Below the pieces are notes generated by a model. That model saw only the letters and a list, made by a program, of their open reading frames with translations. It made no database searches and was not told the origin of the DNA. 22,678 nt of DNA, from the NCBI GenBank assembly GCA_046715235.1, contig JBKJZO010000215.1, positions 1 to 22,678 of the forward strand, given 5' to 3'. The translations under genes and the position numbers were made by a program. This document shows, in pieces, positions 9,607-17,452 of this stretch. Source of the DNA: JBKJZO01 sp046715235 (lineage in GTDB: Bacteria; Actinomycetota; Actinomycetes; BP-191). Position 1 is the first letter of the stretch, and the number at the start of each line of letters is the position of its first letter.

Positions 9607-11934
9607 ATGAAGCGCCGGGGAAAAGCTCTGCTGTCCGTGTTGGCATTGGCCGGCCTAGTGGGCCTGGCACCTGTCGGGGCGTCGGCCCAAGTACCCCCAC
9701 CGCTACAGGGGGTGGGCAGCGCGGCGAGTGCGCCCGTCGTACAGGCCATCAGCAGGGCGGCCGAGGTGAGCGGCCTGCGGCCGATCGACTCGATGCGTGC
9801 GATCGGTGAGCGGCACCCCGACGCGAGGTGCGCGACACCGGAGGCTACGGCGCGCGCATCTCTGCTGCGGTCGCAGGGCGCCCTGGACGGCTGTGTGGAC
9901 TTCGCCAGTACGTCGATAGCTGCCGACAGCGCAGAGAAGACGACACCCGGGCTCCTCTACGTGCCCTTCGCGCGCGACACGATGACGTTCGCGATCGCAG
10001 CGCAGAGCGCGGTCCCGCGCGAGCTCTCCCGGCGCGAGTTGCAGGCCATCTACACCTGCGAAACGCAGGGCTTCACACCCCTTCTCCCTCGTGCCGGATC
10101 CGAGCTGCGCCAGCGATGGTTGACCTTTGTCGGCCTGAGCGAGGCAGCGGTTGCGGCGGGCCAATACCCATGTCTGTCGGATCGCACCAGCGGTTTGCCG
10201 GTGGAGGAGAACGACGCACGTGTGCTCGGGCCGACCTCGCTGGTCCCGTTCTCAGGTGCCAACTACATCGCCCAGAAGGGCTGGGTCGTCCCCGATCTGA
10301 GTTCGAACGCCGACCTCGGCACTGTTACGGACATGGGCGCCGGCGGCCCACCCGTGCTGGCCAACGACGGGCCGTATGGTGACGTCACCTTCGCGCTTGC
10401 CGACTCGAGCGACGTCGCCGTCTACCTCAGTCCCAGGCAGCTGCGGGACATCTACACCTGCCGCGCGCGTGACATCACACCGATGCTTCCCCCTGACGGG
10501 TGGGTCCGGACGGCGTGGCTCTCGCGGTTGAACATCGCCGAGTCCGCTGTCGTGCACAACGTCTACCCGTGCATCGTCACGGCCGTCGACGGTGTGCCCA
10601 TCCCCGAGAACGACGCGCGCGTGCTGACCGCACGGTCCGTCGTACCGTTCTCCCTCCGCGCGTACGCCGACCAGACGACTGGGGCGGCGCCCGACGTCCG
10701 CGCCAGCTCGACTCTCGGCGTAATAGCCGAGGCCGGCGAGACGCCGGCGCTTCCGCTGCGCCTCAATCCCGCACCGGCCGGGGCGTTGACCCACGACGTC
10801 TACAACCTGGTTCCCGCGCGCGCCGCCTCGGCCGCCGACGTGAGGGGCGTGTTCATCGGGCCAGACTCGCTGGTGTGCCAGCAGGAGCTGGTGATCGAGT
10901 CCTTCGGGTACGCGACGCTCGTCGGGGATGACGGATCGCGGTGCGGCTCGATCGCCTTCGATACGTCGAGCACGGGGGCGCCGACCGGACCAACGACGCC
11001 ACCGCCGCCGCCCGCAACGACTCCACCGCCACCGCCCGCAACGACACCACCGCCACCGCCCGCGACGACTCCACCGCCGGCCGGACCCGACAGCGGAGTC
11101 AACCCCGTTCGTCCGGCTGATGGGAGCCGCCTGCCGGCGAAGGTGATGCCGGGCTTCCTGCCGCAGTGGCTGAACATCCCGCGGCTGGTCGACATCAACC
11201 GGAACTACAACATGCTCATCCTGTTCGCGGCGCAACCGGTTGGCGGCGTCGGCGGCTCGACCGGTGCGGTGTACTGGCCGGGGGTGGGTGACGAGCGCGG
11301 TGCGAACTCCAACCTCATAGCCGACATCAAGACGTGCCGCGCTCGGGGGCAGAAGGTCATCCTGTCGGTCGGCGGTGCCCGTGCTCAGATCGACCTGACG
11401 ACGCGCGCCCGCTCGCAGGCATTCGTCGACTCGCTGGTGTCGATCTACCACCAGCTCGGTGGCATCGACGGCTTCGACTGGAACACCTACGAGGGCCGCG
11501 CGCCCATCGCCTCCGAGTACGTGTGGGTGGCGCAGCAACTGCGCAGCCGGCTCGGTAACCACATCATCCTCACGACGCCGCCGGCCCCGTGGAGCGCATA
11601 CGACCGCGGGTTCGCGCGCACCCTGGTTGAGGCCGACGCACTCGACCTGGTGATGCCGCAGTACTACGACGGCCCGGGACTGGCCGAGCAGGCGTACATC
11701 GAAGGCAGCATCGTTCTCTGGGCCAGCTTTGTCGGCTACGACCACCTGGCCGTGCTGTTCGGTGAAGCCGGAGGTGCGGCCAACTACATGACGCCGGCGG
11801 CGATCAACTCGACGTACGCCGCGGTGGAGGCTGCGCATCCGTCGATCCGTGGGGGCGGTCTGTGGGAGATCTACAGCGACTTCGCGCAGGGCTACCCAGT
11901 GGCGACGACCCTCGGCCCGAGAGTGCACTCCTAG
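9607..11934 (+). CDS. secreted fusion: duplicated PstS-like module, Pro-rich linker, GH18-like domain
   Basis: A 775-aa exported protein. ATG 9607 is preferred over GTG 9583 because GAGG lies 6 nt upstream and the signal peptide (MKRRGKALLS ... ASA) begins there. The region at about 30-450 resembles phosphate-type periplasmic binding proteins (GVGSAASAPVVQAI, YVPFARDTMTFA, LSRRELQAIYTC). It contains an internal duplication: both halves carry LS-R-L--IYTC, TP-LP, YPC and ENDARVL---S-VPFS. A TTPPPPPA repeat linker follows. The region at about 510-775 resembles a GH18 barrel (KVILSVGG, MPQYYD, GGLWEIYSDF). The catalytic DxxDxDxE motif is altered: Asp 621, Asp 624, Asn 626, Glu 629, so Asn replaces one Asp and Glu is displaced by one. 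It may bind rather than cleave N-acetylglucosamine polymers or peptidoglycan (inference). Confidence 0.72.
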   Translation: MKRRGKALLSVLALAGLVGLAPVGASAQVPPPLQGVGSAASAPVVQAISRAAEVSGLRPIDSMRAIGERHPDARCATPEATARASLLRSQGALDGCVDFASTSIAADSAEKTTPGLLYVPFARDTMTFAIAAQSAVPRELSRRELQAIYTCETQGFTPLLPRAGSELRQRWLTFVGLSEAAVAAGQYPCLSDRTSGLPVEENDARVLGPTSLVPFSGANYIAQKGWVVPDLSSNADLGTVTDMGAGGPPVLANDGPYGDVTFALADSSDVAVYLSPRQLRDIYTCRARDITPMLPPDGWVRTAWLSRLNIAESAVVHNVYPCIVTAVDGVPIPENDARVLTARSVVPFSLRAYADQTTGAAPDVRASSTLGVIAEAGETPALPLRLNPAPAGALTHDVYNLVPARAASAADVRGVFIGPDSLVCQQELVIESFGYATLVGDDGSRCGSIAFDTSSTGAPTGPTTPPPPPATTPPPPPATTPPPPPATTPPPAGPDSGVNPVRPADGSRLPAKVMPGFLPQWLNIPRLVDINRNYNMLILFAAQPVGGVGGSTGAVYWPGVGDERGANSNLIADIKTCRARGQKVILSVGGARAQIDLTTRARSQAFVDSLVSIYHQLGGIDGFDWNTYEGRAPIASEYVWVAQQLRSRLGNHIILTTPPAPWSAYDRGFARTLVEADALDLVMPQYYDGPGLAEQAYIEGSIVLWASFVGYDHLAVLFGEAGGAANYMTPAAINSTYAAVEAAHPSIRGGGLWEIYSDFAQGYPVATTLGPRVHS
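10993..11078 (+). repeat. 24-bp Pro-rich linker repeat, about 3.5 copies
   Basis: Units of 24 bp start at 10993, 11017 and 11041, followed by a partial unit at 11065. Each encodes TTPPPPPA, a rigid linker between the PstS-like and GH18-like parts. The unit keeps frame when copy number changes. Confidence 0.85.
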
Positions 11935-11979
11935 TGCTCTGACGTCGAGAAAATCGCCCCCGTTGCAGTCGGCAGTCTC

Positions 11980-11985
11980 TAGGCT
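11980..11985 (+). promoter_or_regulatory. -10 box of a probable leaderless promoter
   Basis: TAGGCT (TANNNT) lies 7 nt before the ATG at 11993, and no Shine-Dalgarno is visible. This places the transcription start at or next to the ATG. No good -35 is visible. Confidence 0.5.
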
Positions 11986-11992
11986 CCGGGTC

Positions 11993-12559
11993 ATGGCGAA
12001 AGTACTCGAGTGCATCGACGACGACGTGCGCGCGTTCATCGCCGCGCAGCATCTGTACTTCGTCGCCACGGCACCGAGTGGCAGCGACGGGCACATCAAC
12101 CTCTCGCCAAAGGGCCACGCGGACACGTTCCGCGTGGTGGACGACCGGACCGTCGCCTACCTCGACCTGACCGGCAGCGGCGCCGAGACCGCCGCTCACC
12201 TGCGCGATAACGGGCGGATCACCGTGATGTTCGCGGCCTTCGACGGCCGGCCTAACGTCTTGCGGCTGTTCGGCGCCGGGCACGTGGTGCCGATCGGGGA
12301 CGTCGAGTACGACGGCCTCGTTGCGCTGTTCCCGGCCCGCGCCGGGGCCCGCGCCGTCATCGTCGTCGACGTGACGCGGGTCCAGACTTCCTGCGGCTTC
12401 GCCGTCCCGTACTTCGAGTACGTCGGTGAGCGCGACCTGCTCGAAGCGTGGGCTGAGACCCGCGACGGCGACCGGCTGACGGCGTACCGGGCGGAGAAGA
12501 ACGCCCGCAGCATCGACGGGCTCCCGGCCTACGACCCAGTCCCCGGCGATAGCGGGTAA
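11993..12559 (+). CDS. pyridoxamine 5'-phosphate oxidase (PPOX) family protein
   Basis: A 188-aa cytoplasmic protein with the split-barrel flavin/F420-binding fold of the PPOX family: HLYFVATAPSGSDGHINLSPKG, then TVAYLDLTGSGAETAAHLRDNGRITVMFAAF and RLFGAGHVV. The INLSPKG strand is characteristic. Such proteins use FMN, F420 or haem; the cofactor cannot be told here. The start is ATG 11993, where the family alignment begins (MAKVLECIDDDVRAFI). The preceding gene ends 58 bp upstream and belongs to a different functional group, so this is probably its own transcription unit. Confidence 0.85.
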   Translation: MAKVLECIDDDVRAFIAAQHLYFVATAPSGSDGHINLSPKGHADTFRVVDDRTVAYLDLTGSGAETAAHLRDNGRITVMFAAFDGRPNVLRLFGAGHVVPIGDVEYDGLVALFPARAGARAVIVVDVTRVQTSCGFAVPYFEYVGERDLLEAWAETRDGDRLTAYRAEKNARSIDGLPAYDPVPGDSG

Positions 12560-12597
12560 GCCGCACAACCTCCGTATCCACGCTGCGCGGCCTTGCC

Positions 12598-12603
12598 TAT
12601 CCT
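12598..12603 (+). promoter_or_regulatory. -10 box of a probable leaderless promoter
   Basis: TATCCT (TANNNT) lies 6 nt before the ATG at 12610, and no Shine-Dalgarno is seen. A -35 element is not obvious. Confidence 0.5.
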
Positions 12604-12609
12604 GGCGCG

Positions 12610-14040
12610 ATGAGGCCGCGGGGCTCCGACGGGGAACTGCCGATCGGCCTTCAGCCGCGCTCGTCCGATGAGTACTCGCCCCTGCCGCAGACGCCGGTTG
12701 TGCGCGAGGCCGAGCGCCGCGCGTACGACGAGTGCGCGGAAAGCGCGCGCCGCACCGGCATCAACCGGCGCGATTTCCTGCTCACCGCGTGCGCGGCCGC
12801 GACGACGCTGCTGGCTCTCGACGCGTGTACCAAGGAGGCGCATCGCGCGACGCCGAGTCCGTCGCCTTCAGGGGCTGGTGCCAGCGGAACGCCGCCGGGC
12901 CACGGCGGCAGCTACACGATCCCGCCCGAGGCGACGACCGAGCCGAGTGCCGCCGCTAGCGCGATCGGCGGTGAAGAGTTCATCTTCGACGTGCAGGGAC
13001 ACCTGCTCGACCACACGATCGACCCGCTGGCGCTCGACGAATTCGACATCATCGCCGCCAACTTCCCGCAGCGACGGTGCGGCGAGCACGAGCCTCGCGA
13101 CTGCTTCTCGATCGAGCATTTCCTCGAGGAGATGTTCGTGCACAGCGACACCGACATGCTCGTCCTGTCGGCGCTGCCGCTGCCAAATGCGCACGACCCG
13201 CTATCGCCTGCGGTCATGGCGGAAACCCGCCGGCTGGCCGGTGCGCTCTGCCACGACGACCGGGTACTGCTGCACGGCAAGGTGAGCCCGACGACTCAGC
13301 CGCTGAGGCGGATCCTTGCCGGGATGGAGCAGCTGGCCGCGGCGCAACCGATCGTCGGCTGGAAGACGTTCACGCACCTGCTCGGACCCGGCTGGTGGCT
13401 CGACGACCACGACCCCGGCGCCCCGCAGGTGGGCGACGCGATCATCCGCAAGGCGGTCGAGCTCGGTGTGCCGCGGATCGCCATACACAAAGGGCTGGTC
13501 AATGCCGCGTACAACACTCCTGAGGACGTCGGCCCGGCGGCTAAACGGCATCCCGACATGACGTTCCTCATCTACCACTCGGCATACGACCTGTCGCCGT
13601 CTGCGCGCGAGGGGCCGTACACGCCCGCGACGGCGAACGTCGGCTCCAACCGGCTGATCACCTCGTTGCGCAAGAGCGGCCTCGGTCCCGGCAGCAACGT
13701 GTACGCCGACATCGGCACGACGTGGTGGCAGCTGATGCGCCAGCCCACGCAGGCGGCGCACCTGCTGGGCAAGCTGCTCAAATACGTCGGCGAGGACAAC
13801 GTCCTGTGGGGCACTGACTGCATCTGGTACGGATCGCCGCAGGACCAGATCCAGGCGTTCCGCGCGTTCGAGATCAGCCAGGAATTCCAGGAGCGCTACG
13901 GGTACCCGGCCCTGACCCAACAGATCAAGGCGAAGGTCCTCGGCCTCAACGGCGCACGCGTGTACGGCGTGGATCCGATCACCGCAAAGTGCACTTTCCG
14001 CCGTACCGACCTCGAATCGGCCAGGCGTAGGAGACCATAG
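12610..14040 (+). CDS. Tat-exported amidohydrolase-2 family metal-dependent hydrolase
   Basis: A 476-aa protein of the ACMSD/amidohydrolase-2 type. A twin-arginine motif NRRDFLL (Arg 53-54) precedes a hydrophobic stretch ending in LDAC, so it may be a Tat-exported lipoprotein (Cys 73); Asp just before the usual small residue makes the lipobox imperfect. A Ser/Pro linker follows. The catalytic domain starts at about 122. Probable metal or catalytic residues are His 131 (DVQGHLLDH, a variant of the usual DxHxH), a His in RIAIHKG, a His in IYHSAYD and an Asp in WGTDCIWYG. About 50 residues precede the twin arginines, which is long for a Tat signal, so a later start is possible, but ATG 12610 has the best promoter context. 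The substrate is unknown. Confidence 0.8.
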   Translation: MRPRGSDGELPIGLQPRSSDEYSPLPQTPVVREAERRAYDECAESARRTGINRRDFLLTACAAATTLLALDACTKEAHRATPSPSPSGAGASGTPPGHGGSYTIPPEATTEPSAAASAIGGEEFIFDVQGHLLDHTIDPLALDEFDIIAANFPQRRCGEHEPRDCFSIEHFLEEMFVHSDTDMLVLSALPLPNAHDPLSPAVMAETRRLAGALCHDDRVLLHGKVSPTTQPLRRILAGMEQLAAAQPIVGWKTFTHLLGPGWWLDDHDPGAPQVGDAIIRKAVELGVPRIAIHKGLVNAAYNTPEDVGPAAKRHPDMTFLIYHSAYDLSPSAREGPYTPATANVGSNRLITSLRKSGLGPGSNVYADIGTTWWQLMRQPTQAAHLLGKLLKYVGEDNVLWGTDCIWYGSPQDQIQAFRAFEISQEFQERYGYPALTQQIKAKVLGLNGARVYGVDPITAKCTFRRTDLESARRRRP

Positions 14041-14053
14041 GGGGCGAAGCCGA

Positions 14054-14069
14054 TGTGACGCCGGTCACG
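14054..14069 (+). promoter_or_regulatory. CRP/GlxR-like operator
   Basis: TGTGA-N6-TCAC is a near-perfect match to the CRP-family consensus TGTGA-N6-TCACA (the last base is G). It lies 31 bp before the ATG at 14100, immediately after the amidohydrolase stop. It may control the DUF2332 gene. Binding by a cAMP-dependent regulator is inferred from the motif only. Confidence 0.4.
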
Positions 14070-14099
14070 CTATTTGGCCGAAGTGCGCTTGGATGGGGC

Positions 14100-15086
14100 A
14101 TGCAGGTGACTCAGGCGCGCAAGTTGGGCGACGCCCTGGCCGAGACGGCTGACCTTTACCGGCAGTTCGCCGTCCAGGCGGCTGGTGCTTCCCCTCTGTA
14201 CGCCGAACTCGCGGCCCGCACCGCGCTCGACGAGGAACTCCTCGGCTTCCTGGCCTTCTTGCCGGTCGAGAAGCGGGCGCCGACTCTCGTTTTCGCTGCA
14301 CTTCGTTACGTCGGCGGAACGCCTGAGGACTTCGGCGGCTTCCGGGACCGCTTGTTCGCCCAGGCTGGCGACATCGTCGCCACCATCCGGGAAAGGGTCA
14401 CGCAGACCAACGAGGTGGCCCGCTGCGGCCCGATGCTGCCGCTGCTGTCCGGCCTGCCGCAGCCACTGGCGTTGATCGAGGTGGGCACGTCGGCGGGCCT
14501 ATGCCTGTATCCCGACCGCTATCACTATGACTTCGGCCTGACGAGCCTGGGCCCGGTCGAAAGCTCGGTGCAGTTGTCCTGCGTGCTCGAAGGCGCGGTC
14601 GCCGCACCGACCGGACTCCCTGAAATCGCGTGGCGGGCCGGGATCGACCAGCAACCGCTCGACGTACTCGACGAAGACGACGTTCGCTGGCTCGAGTGTT
14701 TGATCTGGCCCGGACAGGAGGCGCGTCTGCAGCGACTTCGCGCCGCGATCGCTCTGGCGATGGTCGAACCGCCAACGGTCTACGCAGGAGACCTCAACGA
14801 CTCGCTGCCGGCGCTGATAGCGATGGCACCCGAGGATGCGACGGTCGTCGTCTTCCATTCAGCGACGATGATGTATCTCGAGCCGGCGCAATGCGAGCGC
14901 TTCGCCGCGACGATGCGACTGGCCAGAGCACACTGGATTTCGCAGGAGAGCGCCGACGTATTTTCGGAGATCGCGGCGAAGCTGCCGATCCCTGTTCCGA
15001 CCGAACAGCCCGTCTTCGTGTTGGCACTCGACGGCGAGCCGCGGGCGCTCACGGCTCCCCACGGCGGCTGGTCCATGTGGTGGTAG
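14100..15086 (+). CDS. DUF2332 family protein
   Basis: A protein of about 328 aa with the DUF2332 layout: an N-terminal ADLYRQFAVQAAGASPLYAEL segment, RCGPMLPLLS, then LALIEVGTSAGLCLYPDRYHYDFG, which resembles a methyltransferase-like glycine-rich loop, and VVVFHSATMMYLEP near the end. The biochemical function of this actinobacterial family is not known to me. ATG 14100 is preferred because it follows GGATGGGG and fits the family N-terminus. GTG 14055 would place the CRP-like site inside the coding region. The gene runs convergently towards the DUF6458 gene, with a stem-loop between them. Confidence 0.8.
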   Translation: MQVTQARKLGDALAETADLYRQFAVQAAGASPLYAELAARTALDEELLGFLAFLPVEKRAPTLVFAALRYVGGTPEDFGGFRDRLFAQAGDIVATIRERVTQTNEVARCGPMLPLLSGLPQPLALIEVGTSAGLCLYPDRYHYDFGLTSLGPVESSVQLSCVLEGAVAAPTGLPEIAWRAGIDQQPLDVLDEDDVRWLECLIWPGQEARLQRLRAAIALAMVEPPTVYAGDLNDSLPALIAMAPEDATVVVFHSATMMYLEPAQCERFAATMRLARAHWISQESADVFSEIAAKLPIPVPTEQPVFVLALDGEPRALTAPHGGWSMWW

Positions 15087-15133
15087 CCGGCAACCCGATC
15101 GGCGCGCCACATCTTCCGAACCACGTGACCAAG

Positions 15134-15167
15134 CACGAGGGCCGGTCCCTGCGGACCGGCCCTCGTG
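15134..15167. terminator. strong bidirectional stem-loop between convergent genes
   Basis: A perfect 15-bp inverted repeat (CACGAGGGCCGGTCC and its complement) encloses a 4-nt loop CTGC. It lies between the converging DUF2332 and DUF6458 genes, 47 bp after the first stop and 15 bp after the second. There is no T run on either side, as is common for actinobacterial terminators. Confidence 0.85.
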
Positions 15168-15181
15168 ACGTAGTTGCTCGG

Positions 15182-15400
15182 TTAGTAGACCTCGCGCTCC
15201 CTGACGACCGTCTCGTCGGTCACACGGGTGGCCCGGGTGCGCGGCCCCCAGATGAGCACGGTGAACAGCAGCCCAACGGCACCAGCGATCATCAGGATGA
15301 TGCCAATGACGTCGATGTTCACGCCTGCTACGTCGAAGTCCGTCGCGAACGTCAGGATCGCGCCTAGTGCGACCAAGAAAATGCTGCCACCGATACCCAC
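15182..15400 (-). CDS. DUF6458 family small membrane protein
   Basis: A 72-aa protein starting at GTG 15400 (MGIGGSIFLVALGAILTF), with GAGGAG about 9 nt upstream. Two hydrophobic helices (about 4-22 and 31-50) are joined by DFDVAGVNIDVIG, followed by a charged tail ending VVREREVY. This matches the DUF6458 pattern common in actinobacteria. The function is unknown. A stress-type promoter is visible upstream. Confidence 0.85.
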   Translation of the reverse strand: MGIGGSIFLVALGAILTFATDFDVAGVNIDVIGIILMIAGAVGLLFTVLIWGPRTRATRVTDETVVREREVY

Positions 15401-15440
15401 GGTTGTTGCCTCCTCGAAGACGACTCTCATTGAATGAGGG

Positions 15441-15466
15441 ATACCCGACGACCCGGCGCCGCAACC
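15441..15466 (-). promoter_or_regulatory. sigmaB/sigmaF-like promoter
   Basis: On the minus strand GGTT (15466-15463), a 16-nt spacer and GGGTAT (15446-15441) match the actinobacterial stress sigma consensus GGTTT-N15-17-GGGTAY. It predicts a start near 15434 and a leader of about 35 nt before the DUF6458 GTG. Nothing else is seen in 15401-15526. Confidence 0.5.
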
Positions 15467-15526
15467 TTGAGCAACGGGTGACACGGTGATGTCACCCCAC
15501 TGGATGGATGCCGCCTCTACTTCGGC

Positions 15527-17347
15527 CTAGAAGGCAGCCTCGTCGAGGTCCATCAGACCAAGATCAGTCGACTCGACGACGGTGCGTCGCGCCGCAAGGT
15601 GCGGAAGCACCTGCTGGCAGAAGAAGCGTGCTGAGGCCACTTTGCCCTCGTAGAACACGCGGTCGGCGGCCTCGCGTCCGCCGTCCAACGCGGCGATCGC
15701 CACCTCTGCCTGCCGGACGAGCAGCCAGGCGCAGATGAGATCGCCGAGGCTCATCAACAAATGCGTCGTGTTGAGGCCCACCTTGTAGACCTCGCCGGGC
15801 TCGGACTGCGCGGAGTCGTAGAACCCGGCAATCGCCTCGGTCATTGCCTCCACGTGCTCGAGCGCGAGCGCCAGGGAATCGCGCTCGCGCCGGAGAGCGC
15901 CGTTGCCATGCTCGCCCTTGGCGACGACCCGGACATCGGCCAGGACCCGTCCTAGGGCGCGGTGCTTGTCGCGCACGATCTTGCGGAAGAACAAGTCGAT
16001 GCCCTGGATCGACGTGGTGCCCTCGTACAGAGTGTCGATCTTCGCGTCGCGGACGTACTGCTCGATCGGGTAGTCCTGCAGGTAACCCGACCCGCCGAAC
16101 ACCTGCAGTGACTGGCTGAGCAGGGCGTATGACTGCTCCGATCCGTAGCCCTTGACGATCGGCAGCAGGAGGTCGTTGAGCGCGTCGTACTCGCCGGCGT
16201 CAGGGCCGCCGAGCGCCACCATGTCCTGGATCGTCGCGGTGTAAAGCACGAGTGCGCGCATGCCTTCGGCGTACGACTTCTGCAGCATCAGCATCCGGCG
16301 TACGTCGGGATGGTGCGTGATCGTGACGCGTGGCGCGGTCTTGTCTGCCATCTGGGTAAGGTCGGGGCCCTGGACTCGCGTCTTGGCGTACTCCAGCGCG
16401 TTGAGGTAGCCGGTCGACAGAGTCGCGATCGCCTTGGTGCCGACGAGCATCCGCGCGTGCTCGACGATGTGGAACATCTGCGCTATGCCGTCGTGCGTCT
16501 CACCGAAGAGCAACGCACGCGCCGGATGCGTGGCACCGAACGTGAGCTCGCATGTTGCCGAGCCCTTGAGACCCATCTTGTGCTCGACGTTGGTGGCGTA
16601 GACGCCGTTGCGCTCGCCGAGTGAGCCGTCGGGCTCAACCCAGATCTTCGGCACGATGAACAGCGAAAGCCCTTTGGTACCAGGGCCTGCGCCCTCGGGT
16701 CGCGCCAACACGAAGTGCACGATGTTCTCTGGCCAGTCGTACTCGCCGGAGGTGATGAAGCGCTTCACGCCTTCGATGTGCCAGGTGCCGTCGCCTTGGT
16801 CGATCGCGCGAGTGCGGCCAGCGCCGACGTCAGAACCGGCGTCGGCTTCCGTCATCGCCATCGTCGACGTCCACCGTCGCTCGAGCATCGGCATGACGAT
16901 GCGCTGCCGCTGGTCGACCGTGCAGATCGCGTCGAGGGTCTTGGCGAACATGGCGCCCGAGGCGTACATGTAGACCGGCGCGTTCGCGCCGAGCAGCATC
17001 TCCATCGCCGCCCAGCGAAGCGACGGCGGGGCGCCGTACCCGCCGAGGTGCTCGGGCAACTCGAGCTGGTACCACCCGCCATCGAAGAACGCGTCGAGCG
17101 CGCGATGCGAGCTCGCGGGCAGGGTGACCGTGTGCTTCGCGGGATCGAACACCGGCGGATTGCGGTCGGCATCGGCGTACCCCTCGGCGAAGACGCCGCA
17201 GGCCATCCGCTCGATCTCCCTCAGCACCTCGCGCGCGGTGGTTTCGTCCATCTGCGCGAACGGCCCCTGGCCGAGCTGGTGCTGAGTGCCCAGGACCTCG
17301 AACAGGTTGAACTCGATGTCGCGCAGGATGCTGCGGTAGTGACCCAT
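15527..17347 (-). CDS. FadE5-type long acyl-CoA dehydrogenase
   Basis: A 606-aa flavoprotein of the large acyl-CoA dehydrogenase class. The N-terminus (HYRSILRDIEFNLFEVLG) and DADRNPPVFDPAKHTVTLP closely resemble mycobacterial FadE5. FAD/substrate motifs include AMTEADAGSDVGAGRT (from about 164), FITSGEYD and QVFGGSGYLQDYPIEQYVRD. The catalytic base is probably Glu 442 in LYEGTTSIQG. The first step of fatty-acid beta-oxidation, on broad acyl chain lengths, is the expected role. ATG 17347 has GGAG 7-8 nt upstream. Two TetR-type palindromes lie upstream. The closest same-strand upstream gene is moaA, which is unrelated, so the dehydrogenase is likely its own unit. Confidence 0.92.
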   Translation of the reverse strand: MGHYRSILRDIEFNLFEVLGTQHQLGQGPFAQMDETTAREVLREIERMACGVFAEGYADADRNPPVFDPAKHTVTLPASSHRALDAFFDGGWYQLELPEHLGGYGAPPSLRWAAMEMLLGANAPVYMYASGAMFAKTLDAICTVDQRQRIVMPMLERRWTSTMAMTEADAGSDVGAGRTRAIDQGDGTWHIEGVKRFITSGEYDWPENIVHFVLARPEGAGPGTKGLSLFIVPKIWVEPDGSLGERNGVYATNVEHKMGLKGSATCELTFGATHPARALLFGETHDGIAQMFHIVEHARMLVGTKAIATLSTGYLNALEYAKTRVQGPDLTQMADKTAPRVTITHHPDVRRMLMLQKSYAEGMRALVLYTATIQDMVALGGPDAGEYDALNDLLLPIVKGYGSEQSYALLSQSLQVFGGSGYLQDYPIEQYVRDAKIDTLYEGTTSIQGIDLFFRKIVRDKHRALGRVLADVRVVAKGEHGNGALRRERDSLALALEHVEAMTEAIAGFYDSAQSEPGEVYKVGLNTTHLLMSLGDLICAWLLVRQAEVAIAALDGGREAADRVFYEGKVASARFFCQQVLPHLAARRTVVESTDLGLMDLDEAAF

Positions 17348-17357
17348 GTTGGTGTCT

Positions 17358-17374
17358 CCAGAACGCCGTTCGGT
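17358..17374 (-). promoter_or_regulatory. second TetR-type operator half-match
   Basis: GAACG-C-CGTTC is a perfect 11-bp core palindrome and shares the CGTTCGGT arm with the site centred 34 bp away; outer bases match only partly. It would lie in the 5' leader of the dehydrogenase mRNA. Confidence 0.5.
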
Positions 17375-17391
17375 TCAGTCCGGCCCAGCGT

Positions 17392-17408
17392 ACCGAACGT
17401 CGTTCGGT
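17392..17408 (-). promoter_or_regulatory. TetR-type operator over the dehydrogenase promoter
   Basis: ACCGAACG-T-CGTTCGGT is a perfect 17-bp palindrome. A -10-like TACGCT follows on the minus strand (17392-17387), so a bound repressor would cover the promoter. Acyl-CoA-responsive TetR-family repressors often control fadE-type genes. No regulator gene is in the window. Confidence 0.6.
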
Positions 17409-17452
17409 TTATCGGCAGAGGGTCTTCGATTGTTGAGTGCGTGGGTGTGCCG

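Noticed and set aside
10252..12126. Minus-strand open frame of about 624 codons opposite the PstS-like/GH18 gene
   Set aside because: Antisense shadow of a high-GC gene; composition is Arg/Asp/Val-rich with no domain, and the + strand has clear domains.
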